Shown here piece by piece: positions 46,701 to 53,624 of a DNA stretch of 63,501 nt. A program made the translations under genes and the position numbers. The stretch is from assembly GCA_016871515.1 (NCBI GenBank), contig VHDE01000016.1:1-63501 (forward strand), in the 5' to 3' direction. The notes beneath the pieces are model-generated. The model ran no database searches, had not been told where the DNA came from, and worked only from the letters and a program-made list of their open reading frames with translations. Each line of letters begins with the position of its first letter. Within the stretch, counting starts at the first letter, position 1. This DNA is from Verrucomicrobiota bacterium. Its GTDB lineage: Bacteria; Verrucomicrobiota; Verrucomicrobiia; Limisphaerales; SIBE01.

Positions 46701-46716
46701 GGCATTTGCGCGGTAA
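43711..46716 (+). CDS. PVC-type haem-binding dehydrogenase with N-terminal beta-sandwich
   Basis: About 1001 aa from ATG 43711, which gives signal peptide MKSIACRSLRLIQIAALFMA; a longer reading has none. Residues about 30-170 form a galactose-binding-like sandwich (PEWIWHDNKGAAPKDDEVRL, VFINGRQVIANRGW, IAVRGRN). Then come the dehydrogenase-type propeller (LIFSPQEGTGNMLRA, GNGPRGLGLYRLKDLDNDDR, SDMEWDWGMPWYRPTR), a HEAT-like region (about 560-830) and the haem domain with CAACH at 869-873 and GQDLTAVASRYTRRDILESI. The extra N-terminal module distinguishes this branch from the other two. Presumed periplasmic oxidation of a carbohydrate. Confidence 0.9.
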   Translation: MKSIACRSLRLIQIAALFMAVFVFGVDGNAQTPEWIWHDNKGAAPKDDEVRLFRKSFQVDNPVTKAVLTAAGDDQATVFINGRQVIANRGWERPATANVAREIKAGENLIAVRGRNTSSAAAIIVKLELTLQNERKQTIVSDTSWTSSSSELNNWFTPSFDPIGWTKVVSHGQLGVQPWGNVMAPRVATAAERITVPPDFKVELIRSAESDEGSWVSMAIDAKGRLIFSPQEGTGNMLRAALSPAGQIEKLEKIESPVGSAMGLLYAFDSLYVSGNGPRGLGLYRLKDLDNDDRFDDVRFLKKFDGAAGEHGSHGLALGPDSKIYYMHGNFVKVPADISRESQHRNYAEDQLLPRGEDGNGFGAGIKPPGGFLVRSDAEGKDWELVAAGMRNAYDFDFNADGEMFTYDSDMEWDWGMPWYRPTRIYHLVPGGDYGFREGTGKFPSYYPDSVPPTLDISIGSPTGVKFGTASKYLEKYRKALYVMDWSYGRIFAVHLSPKGASYTATYEEFVRGKPLNVTDLEFGHDGAMYFLTGGRGTQSGLYRVSYTGTADSASTIADKAATDARELRRKLESFHGKKNPAARDFLWPHLNSDDRWIRYAARIALESQDVALWQKRALEEERVNASLTALLAVARVGEASLQQNLLEALDRLKDQELSEEQSLEALRILSLSFIRMGKPSREIADEVIKALSPLYPSQSESLNRELLQLLIYLEAPDVVQKTLALLEAASTQEEQIHYVFHLRTLKSGWTLDRRRQYFHWFNQSMHDAKHPPELLRWFQEAGRDYSNGSSFPKFIAYFRKDAVATLSEDARNALASVIATPTAIALKPPATRTMVKDWTLEDLQASLVEVSKGRSFEKGKEAFTIAQCAACHRFGNEGGAVGQDLTAVASRYTRRDILESILEPSKVISEQYQNTVITTKDGDDFIGRVVEENDQRIALVANPLTQDQTRIRKSDVRKREPSKISPMPEGLVNILTKEELLDLLAYLESGGKKDHAAFAR

Positions 46717-47103
46717 CTTGCGGGACCGATTTGATCCGAGGCCGCAGGACATCGTACCGCCTCCGAGTCATCCAAGGGCTGTGCCGCGCTTGCGCATTAA
46801 AAACCATTACAGTCTCTATAACGACGGCACACCCGTCGCGGAGGCCCTGCTTATACAGATGTTCCGCGAGTTGCGCGAAAAGTTCGGCGCCGCGTCTTGG
46901 GAAACGCAGATTTTCTTCGCGGAGCGTGGGAATTTCAGGGAACAATTTACTACGACAACGTAACAAGATTCTTCATTGAGGTACCCGGCCTTCCGGCGCA
47001 CCGCGAATTCTTCAAACAATTCAAGGAACAGCTCAAAGCACGTTTTAAGCAGATTGACTTCCGGATAACTTCTCACGAAGCAGATGTGCTCTGGCTTCGC
47101 TAG
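46706..47103 (+). pseudogene. small conserved protein of unknown function, frameshifted
   Basis: Two overlapping frames join into one plausible 130-residue protein: LRDRFDPRPQDIVPPPSHPR, LRIKNHYSLYNDGTPVAEAL, LIQMFRELREKFGAASWETQ, then, after a break near 46910, GAWEFQGTIYYDNVTRFFIE, VPGLPAHREFFKQFKEQLKA and RFKQIDFRITSHEADVLWLR. The first frame stops at 46961-46963 and the second runs to 47103. A single base change would restore it. The sequence is not one I can name. It may have been co-transcribed with the dehydrogenase. Confidence 0.6.
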
Positions 47104-47787
47104 ATCGAACGCGAGTGGGTGGTTTGAAGAGGTTTTGTCGGAACTTCCGCCGCCGTAATGCCTCATATGAGGGCGGCAATGCCAGCGACGATCAGAAAAA
47201 CTGCGATAACGAGTTCCGCCCTTCCCGGCGCCGGCGATCGAACAGCTCGGCAATGCGTTGGCGACGTTGCTTTCATAAGGTCGATCCGTTTGGCTGTTTA
47301 CGTTTCAATGCTGGGTGTTGGCGGTTTCGGCAACGCCTTCTACTCAACACAAAGGAAAAGTTGCCGGAAAGTTGCAGAGGGGCGCATCTCGGCACTGCCC
47401 CCGGTTTGTGGCAGGGATGGCGCGCTGCGCCGTCCGCCGCGCGGGCTGGTTCGAGCGCGGGACAGTGGCATGCACCTGCGGATTCAGCGGGACTGGTGCA
47501 TGCTATAGCTCCGCCCGCTTGCAATGCGGGCGGCGGACAGCGCAGCGCGCCGTCCCTACCCTGGTAAAATGAGAATTGCGGTGCGTCGACGGTGCGATTC
47601 TAGCTGTCGGTTAAGGAGCGCAGCGTTTACGCTGCAGAAGCCTCCGCAGAGTCAACGCGGTCCGCAAACTTCAAGCCATTCGGCAGTTTCACGTTCTGCA
47701 GCGTGAACGCTGCGCTCCTCTAGCTAGTCCACAGTTGCAATCGCACCCATGCGTCGCTGCGTTGAGCCGCGACGCGCCACTGTTGCG
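47104..47787. other. 684-base gap filled with nested palindromic repeats
   Basis: No gene was recognised. Around 47410-47445 and 47515-47570 lie the arms of a family-B element (GGGATGGCGCGCTGCGCCGT against AGCGCGCCGTCCCTACC). Inside it is a small GGCATGCACC / TGGTGCATGC pair. At 47613-47640 and 47693-47720 is a C'-type palindrome (AGGAGCGCAGCGTTTACGCT against AGCGTGAACGCTGCGCTCCT). The remainder is unremarkable. Confidence 0.6.
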
Positions 47788-49242
47788 TTACGCCAAGAGT
47801 CGCGTTAGGAGGTCGCCTTCGACATCGGTGAGACGAAAGTCACGGCCTTGAAAGCGGAAGGTGAGCTTCGTGTGATCGAAACCAAGGAGATGAAGGATGG
47901 TGGCATGGATATCGTGGACGTGCGCGCGATATTCAGCAGCGCCAAAGCCGAGTTCATCCGTTTCTCCGATGATCGCGCCGGACTTCGTGCCGCCACCAGC
48001 GAACCACATGGTGAACGCGTCGATGTGATGATTGCGACCGGTCTTTTCGCGGACTTCACCCATCGGCGTTCGGCCAAATTCTCCGCCCCAAATGACGAGC
48101 GTGTCATCAAGGAGACCGCGCGCTTTGAGGTCTTTGACCAGCGCCGCTGAACTTTGATCGACGTCCCGGCAAACCTTTTCGAGATCCGTTTCAAGCGTCT
48201 CGCCCGGACCACCGTGGCTGTCCCAGTTCGTGTGATAGAGTTGGACGAAGCGGACGCCTCGTTCGACAAGCCGGCGGGCCAGCAAACAATTGCGCGCAAA
48301 CGACGGTTGATCGCCTTCGATGCCATACAACGAAAGTGTCGTCTTGCTCTCCCCTGAGATGTCAATGAGTTCCGGGGCGCTCGACTGCATGCGATAGGCC
48401 ATTTCGTACGCGGCTATCCGTGTGCTGATTTCGGCATCGCCCGTCTCGACCAATCGAGCCATGTTCAGATCGCGGACGGCGTCAATCGTGCGTTGCTGGC
48501 GTGAAGAGCTGACCTCCGGCGGAGTGCGCAAGTTGAGAATCGGTTCACTGCCCGAGCGCAGGGGCACACCTTGGTAAGTTGTGGGCAAGAAACCACTGGC
48601 CCAATTGACCGCTCCTCCGCGCGGACCGCGCGGGCCGCTTTGCAAAACGACGAAGCCTGGCAGGTCCTGCGATTCGCTGCCGATTCCGTACGTCACCCAC
48701 GAACCGATACTCGGGCGTCCGAACAGTCCGCTGCCGGTATTCATGAAGAGCTTGGCCGGCGCATGATTGAAAAGGTTCGTTGTGCACGTCTTGAGGAGCG
48801 CGACGTCGTCCACAATCGTCGCCATGTGCGGAAACAATTCTGAAACCCACGCTCCCGATTGGCCATGTTGGGCAAACTTGCGTCTCGTCCCCAGAAGCGT
48901 CGAGCGATTCTTGAAAGAGGTATCCATGAAAGCGAAGCGTTTCCCTTTCAGATACGAATCTGGGATCGGCTGGCCGTTCAGATCGACCAGCTTCGGTTTG
49001 TAATCCCAAAGCTCCAATTGGGATGGGCCTCCCGCCATGAAGAGGTAAATGATGTTCTTGGCGCGCGCCGGATGATGGCTCTGTTTGGGCGAGAATGGAT
49101 TCGCAGAACCGGAAGCCTTCGCCCCGAGGGCGTGCCGCCCGCCCATCAAGGAAGCGAGAGCGATGCCGCCGAGGCCCATGGCGCAGCGGCTGAAAAAGTG
49201 CCGACGGGTCACGTACTGTTGGAAGAGGCTTTGTGAATTCAT
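47788..49242 (-). CDS. DUF1501 domain protein, Tat-type leader
   Basis: 484 aa from ATG 49240-49242 (MNSQSLFQQYVTRRHFFSRC). The longer reading from 49278 begins inside the mobile element and was not used. Twin-arginine-like TRRHFFSRCAMGLGGIALAS, then NIIYLFMAGGPSQLELWDYK, the usual PGFVVLQSGPRGPRGGAVNW, ERGVRFVQLYHTNWDSHGGP, DTLVIWGGEFGRTPMGE and GRNHHIDAFTMWFAGGGTKS, ending with DIHATILHLLGFDHTKLTFR. This is the classical DUF1501 partner of DUF1549/DUF1553 cytochrome-like proteins in PVC bacteria, an extracytoplasmic sulfatase-fold protein of unknown reaction. Its partner lies 518 bases upstream with the IVS element in between. Confidence 0.93.
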   Translation of the reverse strand: MNSQSLFQQYVTRRHFFSRCAMGLGGIALASLMGGRHALGAKASGSANPFSPKQSHHPARAKNIIYLFMAGGPSQLELWDYKPKLVDLNGQPIPDSYLKGKRFAFMDTSFKNRSTLLGTRRKFAQHGQSGAWVSELFPHMATIVDDVALLKTCTTNLFNHAPAKLFMNTGSGLFGRPSIGSWVTYGIGSESQDLPGFVVLQSGPRGPRGGAVNWASGFLPTTYQGVPLRSGSEPILNLRTPPEVSSSRQQRTIDAVRDLNMARLVETGDAEISTRIAAYEMAYRMQSSAPELIDISGESKTTLSLYGIEGDQPSFARNCLLARRLVERGVRFVQLYHTNWDSHGGPGETLETDLEKVCRDVDQSSAALVKDLKARGLLDDTLVIWGGEFGRTPMGEVREKTGRNHHIDAFTMWFAGGGTKSGAIIGETDELGFGAAEYRAHVHDIHATILHLLGFDHTKLTFRFQGRDFRLTDVEGDLLTRLLA

Positions 49243-49252
49243 GGAAGCAAGA

Positions 49253-49310
49253 GGGAATGACGAATGACTAAGGACCAATGACGAAAGAATGACGAATAAC
49301 TAATGACGAA
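49253..49310 (+). repeat. left terminal inverted repeat of the IVS element
   Basis: 58 bases beginning GGGAATGACGAATGACTAAG. Successive heptamers read AATGACG, AATGACT, AAGGACC, AATGACG, a 4-base slip, AATGACG, AATAACT, AATGACG. It lies just upstream of the DUF1501 start and so forms part of that gene's leader. Confidence 0.75.
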
Positions 49311-49329
49311 GGACGATTGCATAGGTCGG

Positions 49330-49704
49330 TCACTTCCGGAAGATCGCCGCGAAAATCAAGTGAAGTTCTTTGGCTTCTCGCCACAAGGTTCGAGCTTCAA
49401 TCTTCTTGTCTGGCTCTGCGGCGACGATCATTCGCAACCAATGTTTGGTTGCGCGTGCTTCTTTCTTGCCCGTTCCGATCTTGCAACGGAATTCCTTTTT
49501 AGAGACAGCATCATCGGCTTCACAATAATTTCCGCTGACGATCGTGCCGGCTCGGAGGAGCTGGTTGATGAGTGGATTATTAACCGCATTTTGAGGGATC
49601 GTTCGGGCAAACTTGGCGGTGGCTTCGCCGAAACACGCCGTCCTTTCTTCCAAGTCAAATTGTGGCGATCCGCTCCCAGAATCGTTGTGGCGTGAATTCA
49701 TCAT
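49330..49704 (-). CDS. four-helix bundle protein (23S rRNA intervening-sequence / Avd-like family)
   Basis: 124 residues (117-124 depending on which of the adjacent ATGs is used; both are in the right inverted repeat). The fold pattern of the IVS/TIGR02436 family is visible: helix 1 ending RTACFGEATAKFARTIPQNA, helix 2 with NPLINQLLRAGTIVSGNYCE (the family hallmark L-I-x-Q-L-x-R-A-x-x-S-x-x-x-N-x-x-E), helix 3 KKEFRCKIGTGKKEARATKH and W-L-R, and helix 4 EARTLWREAKELHLIFAAIF. Relatives are found in rRNA intervening sequences and as Avd in diversity-generating retroelements, where they bind nucleic acid. Its function as a stand-alone gene is unknown. No 23S gene or reverse transcriptase is present here. 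Confidence 0.85.
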   Translation of the reverse strand: MMNSRHNDSGSGSPQFDLEERTACFGEATAKFARTIPQNAVNNPLINQLLRAGTIVSGNYCEADDAVSKKEFRCKIGTGKKEARATKHWLRMIVAAEPDKKIEARTLWREAKELHLIFAAIFRK

Positions 49705-49754
49705 TCAGGCTTCGTCATTCTATCGTCATTGGTCATTAGACCTTCGTCATTTCC
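49697..49754 (-). repeat. right terminal inverted repeat of the IVS element
   Basis: Read on the minus strand it starts GGAAATGACGAAGGTCTAAT and aligns without gaps to the left repeat, 11 mismatches in 58. Its inner end AATGATGAA supplies the start codons of the helical-bundle gene, so repeat and gene evolve as a unit. Confidence 0.75.
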
Positions 49755-49759
49755 GCCCA

Positions 49760-51931
49760 TCATTCTCGCGTGATCGTTTCATCCAAGTTCAACATCACCC
49801 GGGCGACGCTTGTCCAAGCTGCGAACTGCACTGAGTCGAGGTCGCCTGAGGGCTTGATCGACTTAGTTTCTTCGGTTTTTTGACGAAGCTCATTCGCTTC
49901 CGCTTGCAACAGCTCAGCGAGCCGCTGACTCTCTTTCGCGGTTGGAGCCCGCGCCACACAAAGGCGAAACGCATGTTCAAGGCGCGCCAAGTCAGAGTTG
50001 CCCCCTTCGCGCAAGATGCGGGCTGCCAGGGCGCGTGCGAATTCGTAAAACGCAGCGTCGTTCAGTAGTGTGAGCGCCTGGAGCGGTGTGTTGCTGCGAA
50101 TGCGGCGCGTGCAGGTGCTGAAAGAGTCGGGTGCGTCAAACACCGCCATGGCTGGATGCGGCGTGGCCCGGAAGAAAAATGTGTAAAGGCCCCGCCGATA
50201 GCGGTCTTCGCCGGTGCTAATCTTCCAATCTCGTTTCACTTGACCGAGGCTCAGGACGCCTTCCGGTTGCGGAGGAAAGACCGGCGGACCGCCGAGCTTG
50301 CGACTGAGAAGACCACTCGCCGCTAAGCCGACGTCGCGGACTACCTCAGCATCGAGACGCAAACGATTCTGCCGAGCTAAAAGCCGGTTGTTCGGGTCGA
50401 TGGTATTGAGCTCCGGTCGAACGCGTGAGGACTGCCGGTACGTTGCTGAGGTGACGATCAAGCGATGCATCTCTTTCAAACTCCAGCTCTGGGCAATAAA
50501 CTCCGTAGCCAGCCAATCCAAGAGGTCCGGATGCGACGGCGCGGTGCCTTGAGTGCCAAAATCATTCTCCGTTTCAACGAGGCCCTTGCCGAAGTACTGT
50601 TGCCAAAGGCGATTCACTGTGACGCGCGCGAGCAAAGGATTTTCCGGAGAGACCAACCAACGGGCGAGTCCAAGCCGATTCGGACTTTCGTGCGATGGGA
50701 AGGGATGAAGGACGGCGGGGATCCCGGGCGGAACTTTTTCCGCTTTGCGCGTGAAATCACCCTTGATGAAGAGGTGCGTTTCTCGGCCGTCGGGTCGCTC
50801 GCGCATGACCATGGTTGTGTCGATCTTCGGCTTTGGTCGCCGAATCCTCGCGATAGCTGTTTGGTGAGACTTGTTGGCCGGAGCTTGCTCGACGTACGCG
50901 GCGAGCGCGATAAAGCGATTCTCGATGGTTCGATTTGGAAAAGGAACATCGAAAGCGGTGCGGACTTGTTCGGACTGCGCCTGGCGTTGGGCGGGAGTCA
51001 GCGATTGTTCCCAGGCGACCATCCGTTCCCAAAGCGCGGGGTCGGCGTCCGGCAATTTCCGGACGTAGCCGTTGACCTCGGCATCGATGCGTTCGGCCTT
51101 GGCAACGTCGGCTGGCGTTGCGACTGGAATGTCCGGTTCGTCGGCATTGTTGAAGAACGCGAAGAGTTGGTAGTACTCCTTTTGCGTGATCGGATCGAAC
51201 TTGTGATCGTGGCATTGAGCGCAGCCGATGGTTAAGCCAAGAAACGCGGCGCCGGTAGTTGCAACGCGGTCGAAAATGGAATCGATGCGAAATTGCTCCT
51301 TATCGATCCCGCCTTCTTGATTGATCTGCGTGTTGCGATGAAAGCCAGTGGCTATCATTTGTTCCAGCGTTGCTCCTGGAAGGAGATCGCCAGCCAGCTG
51401 TGAAACGGCGAATTGATCGAATGGCAAGTCGCGATTGATGGCATCGACCACCCAATCGCGGTATCGCCAAATCGAACGCGGCGCGTCAATGCTGTAGCCG
51501 TTCGAATCCGCATACCGCGCGACGTCGAGCCACCAGCGGCCCCAACGTTCGCCGTAATGAGGCGAATCAAGAAGGCGGTCGACTAGCTTTTCGTAAGCGT
51601 CCGATCCGGTTTCTTGAAGCAAGGCATCAAGTTCTGCTGCCTCCGGCGGAAGGCCCGTGAGATCGAGATAGAGACGCCGGAATAGTGTTAAACGGTCGGC
51701 CTCGGCAGACGGATCGATTCGTTCCTTTTCCAGGCGAGCCAGGACGAAGCGGTCGATGGGATTCCGCGCCCAAGCGCTGTTCTTGACAACCGGCAAGGAC
51801 GGTCTGTCTGGCGCGATAAAGGCCCAGTGTTTCGTCTTGCTCTGATCCCAACGCTGCTCGGCTATGGCGGGGATGGCGATGGCCAGCCACAAACAGTGAA
51901 CCAGATGATGAACGAAACGGAATGCGATCAT
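49760..51931 (-). CDS. DUF1549/DUF1553 (PSCyt2-PSD1) exported protein
   Basis: 723 aa from ATG 51929-51931 with export helix (FVHHLVHCLWLAIAIPAIAE). The N-terminal DUF1549 region has NPIDRFVLARLEKERIDPSA, RRLYLDLTGLPP, VDRLLDSPHYGERWGRWWLD, VARYADSNGY and the haem-like CAQCHDHKFDPI. The C-terminal DUF1553 has NRLWQQYFGKGLVETENDFG, LDWLATEFIAQSWSLKEMHR, RLDAEVVRDVGLAASGLLS and RSNTPLQALTLLNDAAFYE. The usual leading PSCyt1 haem domain is absent, giving a shorter form. It is normally transcribed with a DUF1501 gene; here the IVS element separates them. Confidence 0.92.
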   Translation of the reverse strand: MIAFRFVHHLVHCLWLAIAIPAIAEQRWDQSKTKHWAFIAPDRPSLPVVKNSAWARNPIDRFVLARLEKERIDPSAEADRLTLFRRLYLDLTGLPPEAAELDALLQETGSDAYEKLVDRLLDSPHYGERWGRWWLDVARYADSNGYSIDAPRSIWRYRDWVVDAINRDLPFDQFAVSQLAGDLLPGATLEQMIATGFHRNTQINQEGGIDKEQFRIDSIFDRVATTGAAFLGLTIGCAQCHDHKFDPITQKEYYQLFAFFNNADEPDIPVATPADVAKAERIDAEVNGYVRKLPDADPALWERMVAWEQSLTPAQRQAQSEQVRTAFDVPFPNRTIENRFIALAAYVEQAPANKSHQTAIARIRRPKPKIDTTMVMRERPDGRETHLFIKGDFTRKAEKVPPGIPAVLHPFPSHESPNRLGLARWLVSPENPLLARVTVNRLWQQYFGKGLVETENDFGTQGTAPSHPDLLDWLATEFIAQSWSLKEMHRLIVTSATYRQSSRVRPELNTIDPNNRLLARQNRLRLDAEVVRDVGLAASGLLSRKLGGPPVFPPQPEGVLSLGQVKRDWKISTGEDRYRRGLYTFFFRATPHPAMAVFDAPDSFSTCTRRIRSNTPLQALTLLNDAAFYEFARALAARILREGGNSDLARLEHAFRLCVARAPTAKESQRLAELLQAEANELRQKTEETKSIKPSGDLDSVQFAAWTSVARVMLNLDETITRE

Positions 51932-52007
51932 TGGGCATAGATTACCCCTGCGGCCAACCGGATACAAAACAGTTTTTTCGCAAATTAACGACGGCTGCGC
52001 TACGAGT

Positions 52008-53006
52008 TCAAAAGCTCCAGGTTATTCCGCCGTGAATCCGGTATTCGGGGACGTTCTGAAGACCGTTATTGTCGATGCGCAGCGGAATATCGACACCAGC
52101 GTTGGCGCTGAAATGCTGGCCCAGAGTCAAGGTTAATTGGGGCCCGAAGTGCCAAGCCGTCGAGCCGGTATTGTTTGATTTGCTGCCGAGAAAGTGGTCC
52201 CGAGCCTTTGTTTCGTAAGCTGCATTCGCTTGCAAACTCAAGGTGTACTTGGGATCAAGCAAAACAAACGCCCCGGGCCCGCCTGAAATCATTAGCTCAT
52301 CGCCGAAGGTGAACGAAGACTCTCCTTCGGTGCGCCAATAGTATTGCGCCAGCGTGTTGAAGAGCCACCGATCCCAACGCGCCTGGAAGGAAAGCCCCGT
52401 GATCGGATCAAAGGAGCCGGAGCCAAGCGACAGATCGTGTTCGTGCACGCCGCCAAACTCATGTTGATGGCTGCTTCCGCCGATCAAGGCGCGAAAGATT
52501 TCGGCCTTCTTGACTTCGCTTCGGATGCGGTCGGAGTCACCCGTCGGCAATTTCACTCCGGCCAAGAAGTTCAGCGAAATACTCTGCTTCATTCTGCTTT
52601 TCTGGAGCGCCGTCCAGCGTCCAACAAGGGCAACATCGCCCAAGCCAGACTCGGCGCCGCGTTCACGCACAAATCCGGTCGGAGTCAGTTCAAGGCGCTC
52701 GAAACGGCGATGAATAACCGGGACGTTGACGCTCACGCCGAAACGGCGCGAGAAATTATACCCAGGCGCCAGATGAGTGATGGAGCTATCGAGAAAGACG
52801 TCATTCAGAATCGAACCGGTCAATTCTTCGCCGTCTAATTGGACGGTCCGGTAAGGTGTATACAACTCGGAGGCGGAGAACAGAAATCCGGCCTTCGACT
52901 CGCCGCGCGCACTATTTGGGGAGCTGATTGCACAAAGGTCGCAGGCCCAAGTCTGAGGGAGGAAAACAACAGCAATGAGAAGTGAGGAGAGCGATGTGAA
53001 CTTCAT
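52008..53006 (-). CDS. outer-membrane beta-barrel (transporter-like) protein
   Basis: 332 aa from ATG 53004-53006. Signal peptide KFTSLSSLLIAVVFLPQTWA, followed at once by CDLCAI, a Cys-x-x-Cys pair at the mature N-terminus. The rest is alternating beta strands separated by turns (APGYNFSRRFGVSVNVPVIH, NTLAQYYWRTEGESSFTFGD, YTLSLQANAAYETKARDHFL), ending ITWSF with terminal Phe, typical of outer-membrane barrels of the PF13557/transporter type. A His-rich loop (SSHQHEFGGVHEHD) could bind metal. Function unknown. Family-A repeat copy 5 lies upstream. Confidence 0.75.
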   Translation of the reverse strand: MKFTSLSSLLIAVVFLPQTWACDLCAISSPNSARGESKAGFLFSASELYTPYRTVQLDGEELTGSILNDVFLDSSITHLAPGYNFSRRFGVSVNVPVIHRRFERLELTPTGFVRERGAESGLGDVALVGRWTALQKSRMKQSISLNFLAGVKLPTGDSDRIRSEVKKAEIFRALIGGSSHQHEFGGVHEHDLSLGSGSFDPITGLSFQARWDRWLFNTLAQYYWRTEGESSFTFGDELMISGGPGAFVLLDPKYTLSLQANAAYETKARDHFLGSKSNNTGSTAWHFGPQLTLTLGQHFSANAGVDIPLRIDNNGLQNVPEYRIHGGITWSF

Positions 53007-53088
53007 GAGTCGTCGTGCGTCGGTATATATGTGTTGGAGTGCGGTGTTCGGTATTGGCGGTTGGTTCCGAAGTGTTTTGGAAAGGCTG

Positions 53089-53164
53089 TGCGTCTCGCCT
53101 GGCCTGCTCTTGGGTAGGCGAATGCTGGACAGACGAGACGCCCATTCTACCGGCCGGTTCATGG
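53089..53164. repeat. family-A palindromic repeat, copy 5
   Basis: Arms GCGTCTCGCCTGGCCTGC and AGACGAGACGCCCATTCTAC with loop TCTTGGGTAGGCGAATGCTG and terminal GGTTCAT, as in copies 2 to 4. The left arm has drifted more than the right. Confidence 0.65.
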
Positions 53165-53209
53165 CCGCGGCAATTGGGCTTCTGCGATCCTTGATTCAAG
53201 GCGGTGCAA

Positions 53210-53550
53210 CTAAGGAGTGACGAGCAATCGATAAAATCGAAAGCCATTGGTCCGACTATCGACAGGCACGTAATGATTGGTAAATGGCAACGCAGGGATG
53301 GTCGTCAAATTGGACCAGCCCAAAACGCCACTGTCGCGGCGCACAGAGCCAGATTTCTCCCACAGGGCAATGCCTCGCGGTACTGCAGCGTGTACGCTCG
53401 ATTGGGCTCGGTATCGAAGTGAATGGTCACCATGTTCGTGCTGAGCAGTTCGATCCTGTCAATGTGAGGATCCACAGCGAAGGCGAAACCCGCGGTGATA
53501 CATATCAAAGCGAGCCCGCGGCGGAACAAGTTGAGACAGCAACGGAGCAC
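53210..53550 (-). pseudogene. small secreted protein with one frameshift
   Basis: A minus-strand protein can be read from GTG 53548-53550: VLRCCLNLFRRGLALICITA (export signal), GFAFAVDPHIDRIELLSTNM, VTIHFDTEPNRAYTLQYREA. After a one-base shift near 53370 it continues LWEKSGSVRRDSGVLGWSNL, TTIPALPFTNHYVPVDSRTN and GFRFYRLLVTP, stop 53210-53212. The pattern 'FDTEPNRTYTLQY...W-S-N-L...TNGFRFYRL' is common in secreted verrucomicrobial proteins with a fibronectin/Ig-like fold. Divergent from the sugar kinase. Whether the frameshift is real needs read data. Confidence 0.6.
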
Positions 53551-53624
53551 GGAGCAATTATCCTTGATGTTGAGTCGGGAGCAAGGTTTCGTTTGGTTCC
53601 AAGCTGTCTTATGGGAGTAGAGAA

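Larger units (their letters stand above)
49253..49754. mobile_element. 502-bp element: four-helix-bundle (IVS/Avd-type) gene between heptamer-built inverted repeats
   Basis: The left repeat 49253-49310 and the right repeat 49697-49754 are inverted copies, 47 of 58 positions identical by hand alignment, each made of AATGACG-type heptamers (AATGACG, AATGACT, AAGGACC, AATGACG and so on). Between them is one gene on the minus strand (49330-49704) whose start codons lie within the right repeat. The outer ends fall 11 bases before the DUF1501 start and 5 bases after the end of the DUF1549/1553 gene, so the element fills the space between two genes that normally neighbour each other. No clear target-site duplication and no transposase were seen. 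Mobility is inferred from structure and location. Confidence 0.65.

Noticed and set aside
49253..49310. CRISPR array at the AATGACG repeats
   Set aside because: The units are 7 bases and tandem, without unique spacers, and are inverted about a gene.
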